In this document: piece after piece, positions 46,648 to 56,978 of the stretch
How positions within the stretch are numbered: the first letter of the stretch is position 1
Layout of the letters: each line of letters begins with the position of its first letter
NCBI GenBank assembly: GCA_022559845.1
Contig: CM040126.1
Location: forward strand, 119,140,886-119,204,885
Reading direction: 5' to 3'
Length of the DNA stretch: 64,000 nucleotides
Source: Amorphophallus konjac
Lineage: Eukaryota > Streptophyta > Magnoliopsida > Alismatales > Araceae
Program-made: the position numbers and the translations under genes
Notes under the pieces: model-generated
What the model saw: the letters and a program-made list of their open reading frames with translations, nothing else
The model's database searches: none
What the model was told of the DNA's origin: nothing

Positions 46648-49600
46648 TGTTGGCACCCGAAATATTATCAATGGCAATCACACCTGAACGAAAAAAGAAT
46701 GCGGCCCACCGAAGTGCAAAAGCCGAAGAAAATCAATACATAAGGGTCCTCTCGGACTGCTAAAGCCTCAGGTCATCTGACGAGAGCGTCAACGACTCCA
46801 CCTCAGGACACTCAGATGAAATCCACAACAAACTGGCAGTGCCGTTCGGCATGCCCAATGAACTGGTATCGACTCAGTCGTGCCGAACAAACCTCAGCCG
46901 TCGTCCGAACAGGACGAGAATGTACTTGGTGGTCCGCCACCTGACAAGGAACCCTCCTGAGGTGAAGAAATATCTCTGGCCCCTTAGAACAAGGTGCCGA
47001 AGGCCATATCAACGGAAGACCCGAGTGACCCGGCACGGGTACGTCTTCTTACCAGATAAGTCTGTTAGTGACCAAATAGCTGCCCAACCAAGGTGAAAGT
47101 ACCTCGAGGTATTGACCCACTCCCTGAGGATGTTGCAAATATAGACAAAGCTGGCCCAGTAGCACAGATCACTGTGTCGAAGGCCATGTCAGCGAAAAAC
47201 TCGAGTGACCGAATTAAGGGCACGGACAATGCTGGAATTGGCCAGCCAATGGTCTAAAGGCTTTTTCGATACTTCTCATGCTGGTCTCACAGGGCCACGA
47301 TGAGATGAAAGCTCAAGTCAACTCTCAGAGCTAGTCCGAGATCCGCAGGCCGAGACCGACCCAAACAAACGCAAGAAGAGGTTAATCCGGTGCGCTCTAC
47401 TGCCACCGACGCACCCCTTACCTGGCGCGCTCCTTTCCATTGGTCGTCCAAGCCCGACGTGCAAAGAATCAGCCTTTAATAGGCACACTCTTCACCCCCC
47501 TGCGCCGGATTAAGCCACGCCGCTTGAACCTATAAGAGAGAGTCGTTCAAAGTAGGTGAAAAGGGGAAGAAAAAGAGAGGTGGGTAGTGTAAGTGAAAAA
47601 AGAGAGGGGGGATCAAAGAGGAGAATCTTGGGGAAAAAGAAAAGCTGAGTGAGGTTTCCCTGGGCAATCGTCCGCCGTTCTTCAACAGAGGAGGGAGGTC
47701 CAGTGCGAGGAAGGAGAGCCCCCGTTCCGAGACTCTGATTCTACAGCGAAGAACAGAGGTTGGGCATCAGGCGTTTCTTCTATTCATCTCCTCCCCCTTT
47801 CTACCCATATCCCAGTAATGATCTGTATGCGAACGAGCGATGATATGATCCCGCAACCCTATTCCATTTTTTTCTTCGTTTAGCCCTTGCTTCTGTGATA
47901 GATGAAAATGTAATGGAACAGATCTGTGCAACAATGCCAGGCCGAATGTGATATTTAGTTTATTTCTTAAGCTGTGTCTGAATCCCTCTTCCTTCTCTAC
48001 TGCATTCATTTTCATATCGCTCATTGTCATTTAATTTCTTTCATCGATGCCGAATATGCCGCAGGCTATCTTAGGGCTACATTGATGCCATCCCCTCCCC
48101 GGGGCTCTCTCAGTGTATTGGTTATATAAAATACACCATATGCTTACCGTGGATTTCACTGCCGAAGACACATACGTATGTGCATCTCCGTTCACCCCCG
48201 GGATTGGCTCCCCCCCATCATCTCTCCGTTCACAGTCATGAACTGGAGAGAATAGGGCCGCCCCTATAACCTGGGCGCAAGATCTTCCGGCATGGTTAAT
48301 CTCCCATATACCACCTGCCAATTGCTCGAGTATTTGCTTCTTACGATCTCTGTGGTTCACCGGCTCACGGCTAACTTCTAAACGCTAACCACCCTTCCAT
48401 GCCTAACTTGCCGTCAAGTGTTGAATAGATGAATAACGTATCACTACGATTTCTTTATCCCAAGAAGGGTGGGGGAATGTCTACCTAGTGTGGTATGTTC
48501 CCCATCCATGTTATATGGGTAAGATTTGAATCCTAACGTGAATACCGTGTTTTCTCTTGACAGTAACAATTCACTGACCGGGGAGGGGGAACATTTCCCA
48601 TCAAACACTCACGTTACTTCTCTTTTGAATCACCACAAGGTTATAGGGTCCCGTCCTCCTGTGGCGTGGTACCCTATAAGCCATTCAAGGTGAATTGAAA
48701 TGGGTCTTCTGACCCGACATTAAATCCACATTCCTCTACGGAATGATGGTGGCCGTGGGTAACGAACCTCTGGTAGGCTAGTCCTCGAGGTCTCCTCTCA
48801 TTCTGGCCGTCCCTTTGAACGATATCTTTAGCCCATGGAACATTGGTGTCCCTTGTAGGCTAGCCCTCGGGGTTTCCACCCATCTGGGTCTACCGGTCGC
48901 CATCTTGGTCTCCCGGCTTTAAGGAGCTTACCCCAGTTTCTGTGGGAATGTCTCCACTTTACCCCCGCAACCCTCTACGTATGGGGAGGTGCTGCCAAAA
49001 TTTTGTTTGAACACGTAGATTGAATTCTGGTGGAACTTAAGTTCTGAGAACTGTGAACCTACTTCGAACCGAAGATGGACTGTGCTTGAGTAGGAACCTC
49101 GCACAAGTCCTGATCCATCATGTCTGCAGGGCAATTGGAATCTAAATTCACTCAGTAATCAACCCTAATTAACATAAAAAATGAACCAAGTCACAATGCG
49201 ATTTAAACAGCTTGAAGCTTGAAAATTTTCTCTAATCTGGCGTGCCCTCATCCGGCGCCCATACCCCCACGCCAGAATAATCCCACTCTCAAAAACTCAA
49301 AATCCTCAAGGCCACCTTTACGGCGCGTGACCTAATTCGACTCACCCCCTTCATGCAGCGCCATTTTAACCTTTTAGATACCGCACCTTTTAAGCCCCAT
49401 AACACGGCCGCGCCGTTGCAACCCCTTTTCCTACGCTACCCCGCTCCGTTTTAGACCTATCCCTATGCTTCCTAGCGTCGGATTAGGATATACCAAACCC
49501 CGTGCCGTTTTAACCCTCCACTCATACTTCCACTAACCCATTTATCCCCCATTTCCCTATCTCACTTAACTCATCAATGCTCCATAATTAATCAACAAAA

Positions 49601-50061
49601 AAAATCATTGCTGGCTCTCGATCGTGAGCTATCTCGGGTCTATTTCTGCCATGCATCTATACATACATGAATGTCTGCTCGTTAATGCTGCATATCCATC
49701 TTTTTTAGACTTTTGATGATTTGCTTCTACTTATGTCTATATTCATTCAGCCCTAAGGTCCCACTATCTGGGCAATTAATCAAGGGTTTTCCTCCTTTTC
49801 GGAGGATGTAATTAACGTCATAGCCTTTATGGTATGACGGACTACCGGTTCCGACAAAGACTTCTCTTTTGTCTGACCAAGTCAGATCAAGCGCACAATA
49901 AATCTTTCACCAAGTGACTGGCATGCCTATGCAATAAATGAATAAATCAAACAAATCTAATTCAATAAAAACCCATCCCCCACAAGCTGGCATGTCCGGT
50001 GGGACTCAGTCTCCCTTTATCTCTTTGCCAAGATAAATGGGCCCCGCGGCCCTCCTAAAGA
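46648..50061 (+). repeat. LTR and leader of truncated Tat-like element
   Basis: GC-moderate DNA with a TATA-like tataagagag at 47531. The end of the LTR is not identifiable. A pyrimidine-rich stretch ending tcctcgcag at 50088-50096 could be a 3' splice site before the downstream frame; Ogre-type Tat elements are known to carry an intron. Frames on either strand in this stretch lack domain features. Confidence 0.4.
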
Positions 50062-51789
50062 ATGTTGATCGCTTCTTTGTTTTTATCCTCGCAGGAAGTA
50101 GTGATGGCTGTTGGATTTGCTGCGTTGACTTTCGGCCTCGCGATCGTGGCCAACTATGCTTCCTATGGTTACCTGGCGATACCGACCATTTTTGGCACTT
50201 TTCCACCGGTGGTTGGCTTCCCCAATTTCTTGGCGGTAGCCTATACTGACGTGCTGAAGGTCGAAGCTCCGGAGGTGGCCAAGGAAAGCATCAACAAGAA
50301 GCATCGGGTTGTCGATACCTGAACCTGCAGAGGCCTGCCAGCAGACCGAATCCAACTAGCATGCTGCATGGTGCACCATGTAGCTCACGGGACTCGCCCC
50401 GCCTACCACAAAAAGCCCAGAGGTTGCCACCAGGGGAACTCCCGAAGGAGAGCTACTACTTCCATCACCAGACGGCTATCGGTGCCCGGCAAATCTATTC
50501 TAATCGACAGTGTCCACGTTTTCCTGGACGAATGCGATGCCCAAATGATCCCAGATCGGGTGGTCCCTACTGTGCCAACCCGCAACTCCTTCCATGCCTT
50601 GTCCGGAAGAAGAGCTGAGAAAGAAGAAGCTGGCCGACAAGGCTGAAGGAAGCTGGCCCCAGGGCCGAAAGTATTCAAGCAAGTATGGGTCCCTAAGAAG
50701 ACCCAACCTGCCCGCCAAAATGTGCCTATTCGCCACTACCCCAAGTTTGTTGGGGCGGAGAGGAGGAATGAGAGGGGCTTAGCCCCAAGAAGAGAAGAGA
50801 CGATCATGGACCCTCCACGCCGTGCTACCCCCAGGGCCTGTGCCCAACAAGCCAATATCCCTTCAATGGGGAGAAGATTTGGTCAACTTGCTGGGAGATC
50901 CCGACTAGCTTACATCCCTCTAGTAGGAGGTCGACCATTGTCTCTGGTCCTCCATCAAGGACGGCGTCAAGAAGAGATGACTGATATGGTCAGGAGCTAC
51001 TTCAGGGGTCTAGGCAACCCCTCATTGGGCCAACATCGACTGCTTCAAGTCACCGCAGCCGAAGAAGAGGACTACTTGCCAATGGCAGTCAAAGAAGAAG
51101 AAGAAAAAAGAATGGCATCATTTGTTGATGACAATGGATATGAAGATGGCCCAGATTACGGGGCCGATGAAGTCCCTCCCCAGTAGGAGGATAGACGAAG
51201 AACTTCTGTATTTGAAAGATTGATCTTCTCCGGCCATACAAGGAGGAGGGTCTACAAACAAAGAAGAGAAATGCGAGTCTTCGCTTGCAATATGGCCGGG
51301 ATGGCTAGCAGATACGGGTGTCTGCTTGAGGAGCCCTAAGAATTGGTCCGATTAGCCGAGAGGCCAGGGCCGAACACTAGGAGAACTGAAGCCGCGAGAG
51401 AAATGCTAAGGGCGGCAAGAGGAAAGCAAATGATGTCTGAAGAAGTCACTACCCTCACTGCAAATGTGATAACAACTAAAGAGGAAGAGGTTTTGCTGAA
51501 CACCTCGCCTGAAGGCGCTTCAGGGGAAGCAGTGGAAGCCACCACCAGCACAACAACTATGGACCCATCAGTGTTGGTGCTATTACAACAATACCGACAG
51601 GAGATAGAACTTTTAAAGAAACAACTGCATGAGAAGATAGAGCAAACCTCGGCCTCCAAACAACTCGAGATGCAGGGTGAATCGTCACAAGGAGCTGTCA
51701 ACCCGTGCGACTTTCCACCACTATATACTCGGCCCCAGCCGGTAGAGCACAGCCAGACGGCCACCCAGCAGCGCCCACTTCAGCTGTAG
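50062..51789 (+). pseudogene. Unrecognised decayed retroelement reading frame
   Basis: One frame stays open across 1.7 kb apart from four stops (50320-50322, 50644-50646, 51184-51186, 51337-51339), which suggests one former protein of about 570 residues. Its first part has a hydrophobic stretch (about 50104-50180, A-V-G-F-A-A-L-T-F-G). The middle is basic with V-W-V-P-K-K (about 50690). An acidic patch follows at about 51060-51120, then a heptad-like segment V-L-L-Q-Q-Y-R-Q-E-I-E-L-L-K-K (about 51570-51620) of the kind seen at the start of some plant gypsy gags. I do not recognise the family. It could be a Tat-element extra ORF or a gag N-terminus. Confidence 0.45.
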
Positions 51790-51797
51790 ATGCCACC

Positions 51798-53576
51798 TGT
51801 TGACACCCATTTTTTGCCTATGAGTTGAGTCATTCCTCTTACCATCATTTGTTGATGCCTCGAGTTGTCCATTACTCATTGGGCTATTTCCAGCCACGTC
51901 TTTGGGCTTATTCTGTGGATATCTCCCTCCCTGGCTAGGCCTGCTCTCGGATTCGGGCTTAATGGGCCTTGATTTCGCTTGGTTTTAGGGGTAAATGGGC
52001 TCGTTTATCCCATTTTATCAATTTCAAACGTCCAGGCTGTACGCGGTCTAGCGGTGGGCCGTTCAGTGATTAGACGGTCTATTTGGAACCGTTTAGAAGC
52101 TCAGATCGATTTATTTGATATTTATTTGATTTTTTTGAATTTCCACCGACAAGCCTTTACATAGTCTGAGTTCAGCCGTTTACTGCCATTGAACGGCCTA
52201 TCTTTAGACCGTCCAATTCCCAGAGTCCTAAGCTGGTGGATTTTTTAGATAATTATCTATTTATCATGTTTTATTGAATTTATCACCGACACGGTTTACA
52301 CGGCCTATCATTGACCGTGCCATTCATTGAGTGGTCTATCATTTGACCGTTTTATCCTAAAGAGTCCAACGCCGTGACGTCCGGTCAGTTCGATAAGATA
52401 ATTGGATAATTTGTTGTTTTATTTATTTATCACCAACAACAGTAAGCGGTCTAGTAATGGGCCATTTATAGTGTTAGGCGGCCTATCGAACGACCGCGTA
52501 CAGGCCCGATATCCTGGGTTTTATTGAATTTTCTCTCTCCATCTGTGGTTAAACCTTCACCTTTCTCTGCCATTTTCTCCGTGGTTTTTCCACCAAATGG
52601 GGTGCCATTTGATCCTGGTGGGAGATAGAAGTATTATCTACAATTTATCTTGTATTATCACGCCCTAATTTTCTGTGGAAAATCCAATTTCGGGGCTGGA
52701 CTTTCAGGGGTCTATAAATAACACCCCTAATCCAGGCTTGAAATGGGGGAGATCCAAGGTGGATGTCGAAGCTCTGCCGAATTCTTGAGCGAGCTATAGC
52801 CAGGGAGGGAGGCTTTCTACATCCTCTTAAGCCTCCGGTTCAGGGAGTAATCTTTCGTTTTGGTGTTCTAGTCTAGGTGTTTAGTTATTAGTTCATCCTT
52901 GCATGATCACCTTCTCCATCTTCTTCCCACATTTTTTCACTTATCTACATCATTTCTACACCCTTCCTAGTTGTTTTTACGCCCTATAGGGGTTTAAAAA
53001 CCACCCTAGGTATCGCCCATTCCATGCCGTTATGGTGATTTTCCGTTCTATTTTATAGTTGCTACACATTCCAGGGCTAATTTGCGTGTTATTTTCTTGT
53101 CCTCTACATTGTTTTGCAGGTCAGCATCAGCACAGCACGAGGCCCATCCCCTCTGGCCGACCGAATGGGGTGGAGGATCAAGTCCAACAACTTGGAGTCT
53201 GGCGGCTTTGAACGGTCTTCTTCGGTCCGTCTGCAGAGAAGAGCGATCTTCCACCAACCATTCAGATCCTGAGCACGGCCATTTGCGAACCGTTTTGGAG
53301 CCAGTCCAGCCTTCGTCCCGTTTCTCTTTCCAGCGCTGCGAACGGCCTATCGTGCCATCCATTGAGCGGTCGTTGCTAGACCGTGTAGAACTGTCAGCGC
53401 TGCATTTTGGGTGAGTGTCTTCTCCCTTTCCAAGGTACGGTTGCACTTCCTTTGCATTCTGTATCTTGGTGGCGATCACGATCACACACACACCTCTCCA
53501 CCTTTCTTCTTGCTTCATTTTTGATTGTCTTTATATCTTGACTTAGAAAGGTAAGAAAAAGGAGAGGGGAAAAAAC
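51798..53576 (+). repeat. Tat element LTR and leader
   Basis: TATA box at 52713-52720. At least seven dyads of the type CGGTCTATC-N4-GACCG at 52040-52500 (for example CACGG 52299-52303 with CCGTG 52315-52319) and more at 53208-53390. A cluster ttttgcag/gtcagc at about 53114 may be a splice acceptor. The LTR end and PBS were not identified; tggtggcgatcacg near 53467 is a weak PBS candidate. Confidence 0.6.
52713..52720 (+). promoter_or_regulatory. TATA box of Tat LTR
   Basis: tataaata in ggtctataaataacac. Confidence 0.65.
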
Positions 53577-55645
53577 ATGTCAACAACTGGTACTGCCTCA
53601 GGTGCACCAGGCACCACCATTGCTGCGTCCTCCGCCGCAGAAGACCACCTTGGTCACCCCGTACCTATAGCCGGCGCACTTCTACCCCGAGCCAGTCGAT
53701 CCAACCGCTGTAAACAGATTGATGGTGAAGAGGATGATTGAATTAAGCTCTCCAATGGAAATGAAGGTGACTATGTCACGTTTGATGCTTATCGGGTACC
53801 ATACCCGCCTCATCATGCAGTGAAGTGGCTCCCCCCGGGGATCAGCAAGCTGCCCAAATTCGACAAGTTCAACAGGAAGGGGTCCCCGAAAGAGCATATC
53901 GCATACTATATGATTGTCATGGGTGACCTAGCCACAGACGAGTCATATTTGCTGAAATTTTTTGGGTCCTCATTAACCGTGCTCGCATTTGAATGGTACT
54001 CCAGCCTTTCGGCGGGGTCAATCAGTGGCTGGCCGGACATGCAGAAGAAATTCAGAGAGAGGTTTCATGTCACCAAGAGGGAGGTCACAATGATTGAACT
54101 TTACTCAACGACGCAAAGGGCGGATGAAACGGCCCTTGAATATATTAAGAGGTGGAGGAACCTCGGAATGAAATGCAAGAGGCCCCCGCATCAGGAGGAC
54201 GCTGTACAAATTTGCAAGCAGAACCTCAGGAGGGAGGTGCTGGAAAAGTGATTGGTATGGAAATCCAGTCGTTTGACCGACTGAATAATGTGGTGGCCGA
54301 AGTCAAAGCTTTTTTGGCAAGGCCCGCCCCTACATCAACCACTGCCACCACGCTGAAGGCAAAGGTAGCAGATCGGCGCCCAGCGCCTAAGGAAGCAAAC
54401 ACCCTTGACATCAAGGCATTTGAACAGTAGAGAGATAAAGGGAAGAAGGCAGCTGAGCCCCAGCCTGACAAAATAGAAGAAAAGAAGGAGGGTCCCTCGC
54501 TCAAGGATAAAATGAAAAAAGCCTACTCTTTCCCAAAGGAGAAGCCCAAAGTTCTCTTTGACTAGGCCACCCAGTACGACAAGGTCACCCTGCTTGAGCC
54601 CAGAAGGCCGGAGGACGTGAAAAGAAGAGACAATCCAAGATTTTGCCCTTACCATCAGATGTTGGGGTATCCAATTGAAGACTGCTATATATTTAAAGAT
54701 GTCATTGAAGGTATGATAAGAAAATAAGAAATAGAATTGGGGGAGTACAAAGTTGACCCTCCGCAACCCCATGCAACGCCTCCAAGGAGAGCTACAGCCA
54801 ACATGATCTCCCTGTATCAGGCATTGCCCGAAGAAGTGATGAAGGCCAGGACTCGACACATTTATGAAGCATGCTTCCTGACGTCGATAAAAGAACAAGG
54901 ATGGCAGTAGGATCCTGCAAAGACCAAGAGGAAGGCTGTATCTTGCCTGAAGGCAGGGGCACATATACGCGGCATCACACCGCAACCTACCCCTCTAGCG
55001 CCAGCATTAATCAGGACTAGTCTGCCTACGGTAATCCGAATACCTACCCACAACCGGAGGAGACAAACTCTGTTGCTAGTGATCAAAGAAATCAGCCTCG
55101 AGGCTTGGCGGCTTAAAGACTACATAAACGGGCTAGATGAATATGAACAGCCCGAATTGAAGCCCTTGCTGATAAGAGACCATGTCCCATGGCAAGAGCT
55201 AGAGCAGCTCTCACTGGAGCAAAAAGAAGAGACCAATAAAGCAACAGAAAGAGATGATAATCTGTTCTTGGGGCAAGTGCCAGCCAAAGATAAGAAAAAG
55301 CAAAAGAGGAAAAGAAAGGCCTACAAGGCCAAGAAGGAGACAGTGCTCTCCTGCAACACCCTGTCGGCCCTCTTCAATCTGCCCAGTGAAGAAGATGGGG
55401 AAGGAATATGCTTTACACCCACGATCGAGGCAAGCCAAGCCGAAGCCACGACCGCTACCCATGCAACCCAATCAGGCCAAAAATGGGGATGCCAGCCGCC
55501 CGCCAACCACAACATTATTTTTAGAGGGGAACAACCTTGCAAAATACCTCATCCAGAGGTCAAGGGAGTCCAAATCCCTCCTCCACCGGGGCTGTACACT
55601 AAGAGTGGGGGCAGTAACAGTGCCCCCTCCTCCTTAAATTTCTGA
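53577..55645 (+). pseudogene. Tat-type gag
   Basis: Starts MSTTGTASGAPG at 53577. A stop lies at codon 55 (53739-53741), then the core gag domain: L-P-K-F-D-K-F-N-R-K-G-S-P-K-E-H (about 53848), W-Y-S-S-L (about 53994) and a helical segment to 54248. The frame then shifts near 54250 and continues with further stops (54428, 54563, 54726, 54908). A knuckle-like C-P-Y-H...G-Y...D-C (about 54644-54687) has lost the histidine that Tat elements usually keep (G-Y for G-H). The segment 55073-55645 is a lysine- and glutamate-rich linker ending at 55645. Gag would form the particle; this copy is dead. Confidence 0.75.
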
Positions 55646-55647
55646 AG

Positions 55648-56739
55648 ATGTCCAAGGGAAAGCAGCCGTGTCAGGATGCCAGCCCTGCAGCCGAGGGCGC
55701 TCTACCGCAACTTCAGCAGCCCTCTGGTACACCAGATGAAGATAGGACCAACCCGACTGCGGGCGATAGGGGAAAACAAGAAGATGACACCCAACAGAAA
55801 GGTGCAAACTCGGAATCCTACGAAGCAGGTCCATCGGGGGTTGCGGTACAAGGCTCTTCCAAGCCAAGATGGGCGGAAGAAATGAAGCTATCAAATGTCC
55901 GAGCAGGAAGCCGAGTAGTTAAATTGCTGAAGAAGCTCCTGACAAGATTCACTATTTGGGAAGCCGTCTCCCTGAGTGAAGAGACCCGGTAGACGATTAA
56001 TACCGCCTTGCAGACACCAGCCCAATACGAGGCTTGTCTGGCCGAGACACTGCCAGGGGCGAATGTAGCCTTGACTGAAGAAGATATGCTCCTGCCTACC
56101 ACCAACCATAACATACCCTTATATATGGGGGGGCAACTAAATAGCCAGTAGCTAAACAGAATTCTAATAGACCCTGGTGTAGCTGTTAACATACTTCCCT
56201 ACAGGGTATACCAGAAGTACTACTTCAATGTCCACCTTGATAAGGTCGAGGATATGCGTATCGTCAGCTTCAACCAGAAATACGAAGTCCCGCTCGGGGT
56301 AGCAGAATTGACCCTCACCATGGCAAACCTCACTACTATGGTTCAATTCCATGGTATCAACTCCAAAACCTCGTACAAGGCGTTGCTTGGCCACCCTTGG
56401 CTACATGAAAACTTTTTGGTGCCATCTACATTGCATAAGTGTATCAAGTATAATCATGATGGAAAGGAGGGGAGAATATTTGCTGACCTCCACCCATTTG
56501 AGACATTTGAGGGCCAACTCATAGATGCCTCCTTATGTGTGGAGCAGCCACGGAAGACTTCCAAGATAAAGGCTCCCGCCAAGTCAATAAAAGGAACCTC
56601 TGGTGATGGTTGGTTCCCACCACCACCGCCAGGATACGTGAGTCCCAGGGTAGTGTCACACATCACTGTTATAGGGAACGTGGGTAGAGTTGCACCTCCT
56701 GCCATTTACCCTGAAGCAAATGAAGCCGAGATTGACTAG
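55648..56739 (+). pseudogene. Tat-type aspartic protease region
   Basis: Single frame with two stops (55990-55992 and about 56150). The active-site segment reads I-L-I-D-P-G-V-A-V-N-I-L-P (about 56161-56200); family members usually have D-(G/S)-G, so the flap-side glycine or serine is now proline and the enzyme is probably inactive. Downstream L-L-G-H-P-W-L-H and the P-S-T-L-H-K-C segment (about 56386-56440) are typical of Tat-lineage proteases. The frame ends at 56739, about 240 bp before the chromovirus LTR. Confidence 0.8.
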
Positions 56740-56978
56740 CATCATGGCCATATCGAGATCCCATAGTGTCTCATTAAGCCAAAAACCAGCCTCGGTCATC
56801 TCACCGTTGAGCCCCTCAAGACATTGGAGGTGGCACAATCTGACGGCCCCAGCAGCTTATTCTATACAGCTGAAGAGCACCCCACACAGGAGGAATACTG
56901 ATTGTCATCTCCTTGAAGACATAGAGAACCCGTTAGTCCCCATTCAAGGGCTAACATTCACAACGGATCGAGTGGCTA
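56740..56978 (+). pseudogene. Start of Tat pol after protease
   Basis: Short decayed continuation with several stops. It ends at ggcta (56974-56978), the expected left target-site copy of the chromovirus that begins at 56979. Confidence 0.5.

Larger units (their letters stand above)
46648..51797 (+). mobile_element. Tat-like element, truncated
   Basis: Begins with an LTR-style start, TGTTGGCACCC, like that at 51798 but with unrelated sequence after it. A TATA-like box is at 47531. About 2.5 kb of leader-like DNA follows and then a decayed reading frame (50062-51789). The element is cut off at 51797 by another Tat-type LTR. I could not find the LTR end or a PBS with confidence, so classification as Tat rests on the LTR start and the neighbour. 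Confidence 0.5.
51798..56978 (+). mobile_element. Tat-lineage Ty3/gypsy element, 5' part
   Basis: LTR start TGTTGACACCC at 51798, TATA box 52713-52720, gag from 53577 and a Tat-type protease up to 56739. RT, RNase H, integrase and 3' LTR are missing because a - strand chromovirus begins at 56979. The gag and protease resemble those of the Tat/Ogre lineage. Confidence 0.75.

Noticed and set aside
47767..49134. Host gene exons in the leader of the Tat-like element
   Set aside because: Frames of 68-109 codons on the - strand without domain features, shared splice sites or codon bias; they fit LTR/leader DNA.
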